Positions 62,448 through 64,000 of a stretch of 64,000 bases of DNA are shown here, in pieces. Each line of letters starts with the position of its first letter. Positions within the stretch are counted from its first letter, which is position 1. The stretch spans positions 787,930 through 851,929 of the forward strand of contig NW_025064888.1 in the NCBI RefSeq assembly GCF_019112545.1. The letters run 5' to 3'. A program made the translations under genes and the position numbers. The notes beneath the pieces were generated by a model. That model made no database searches, was not told the DNA's origin, and saw nothing but the letters and a program-made list of their open reading frames with translations. This DNA comes from Guyanagaster necrorhizus (taxonomy: Eukaryota > Basidiomycota > Agaricomycetes > Agaricales > Physalacriaceae).

Positions 62448-64000
<1,553 letters not shown>

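Overview
The window looks like nuclear DNA of a filamentous basidiomycete, most likely an Agaricomycete. Genes are dense and cut by many short GT-AG introns, mostly 45-65 bp. Both strands are used. Gene content is typically fungal: an IRA/NF1-type RasGAP, Cdc7 kinase, Ubp1-like deubiquitinase, Rax1-like RGS protein, two P450s, an AA9 lytic polysaccharide monooxygenase and an HNH protein of the kind multiplied in mushrooms. No bacterial operon, CRISPR array, intact transposon or secondary-metabolite core enzyme was found.

Layout. 1-354: C-terminal exons of a P450 that starts outside the window. 1.6-6.0 kb: two minus-strand RNA-biology genes (Rrp7-like, Nam8/Csx1-like three-RRM). 8.5-24 kb: three plus-strand genes (a RasGAP of about 9.7 kb, a conserved coiled-coil protein, a transmembrane RGS protein). 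24-30 kb: stomatin-like protein (minus), Dal5-type transporter (plus), an intron-containing tRNA-Arg(TCG) (minus), WBP2-like GRAM protein (plus). 30-34 kb: HNH-domain protein with a probable frameshift and a short, previously hidden four-exon carboxymuconolactone-decarboxylase-like gene, both minus. 34.9-40.3 kb: Cdc7/Hsk1 kinase and a P450 with a probable one-base frameshift, both plus. 40.5-53 kb, all minus: Mss116-like helicase, AA9 LPMO, P5C dehydrogenase, a tandemly duplicated spacer, BTB protein, PPIL4 cyclophilin, an orphan locus and a truncated second PPIL4 copy. 53.7-57.9 kb: DUF1992 mitochondrial protein and Ubp1-like protease, divergent from one 183-bp spacer. 61-64 kb: U5-40K WD40 protein converging on a cullin-1 gene that runs off the window.

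Functional themes are housekeeping: rRNA processing (Rrp7), splicing (Nam8-like, PPIL4, U5-40K), ubiquitin (Cul1, Ubp1), Ras and G-protein signalling (IRA, Rax1), replication (Cdc7) and mitochondria (Mss116, P5CDH, DUF1992). Neighbouring genes do not form a pathway. I see no convincing undescribed system. The most interesting material is the recent local sequence change in the 47-53 kb segment, the two probable frameshifts, and the small spliced genes that long-ORF scans miss. Intron positions were inferred by hand from frame continuity and splice sites. Where I list exons, the summed length was checked to be divisible by three.
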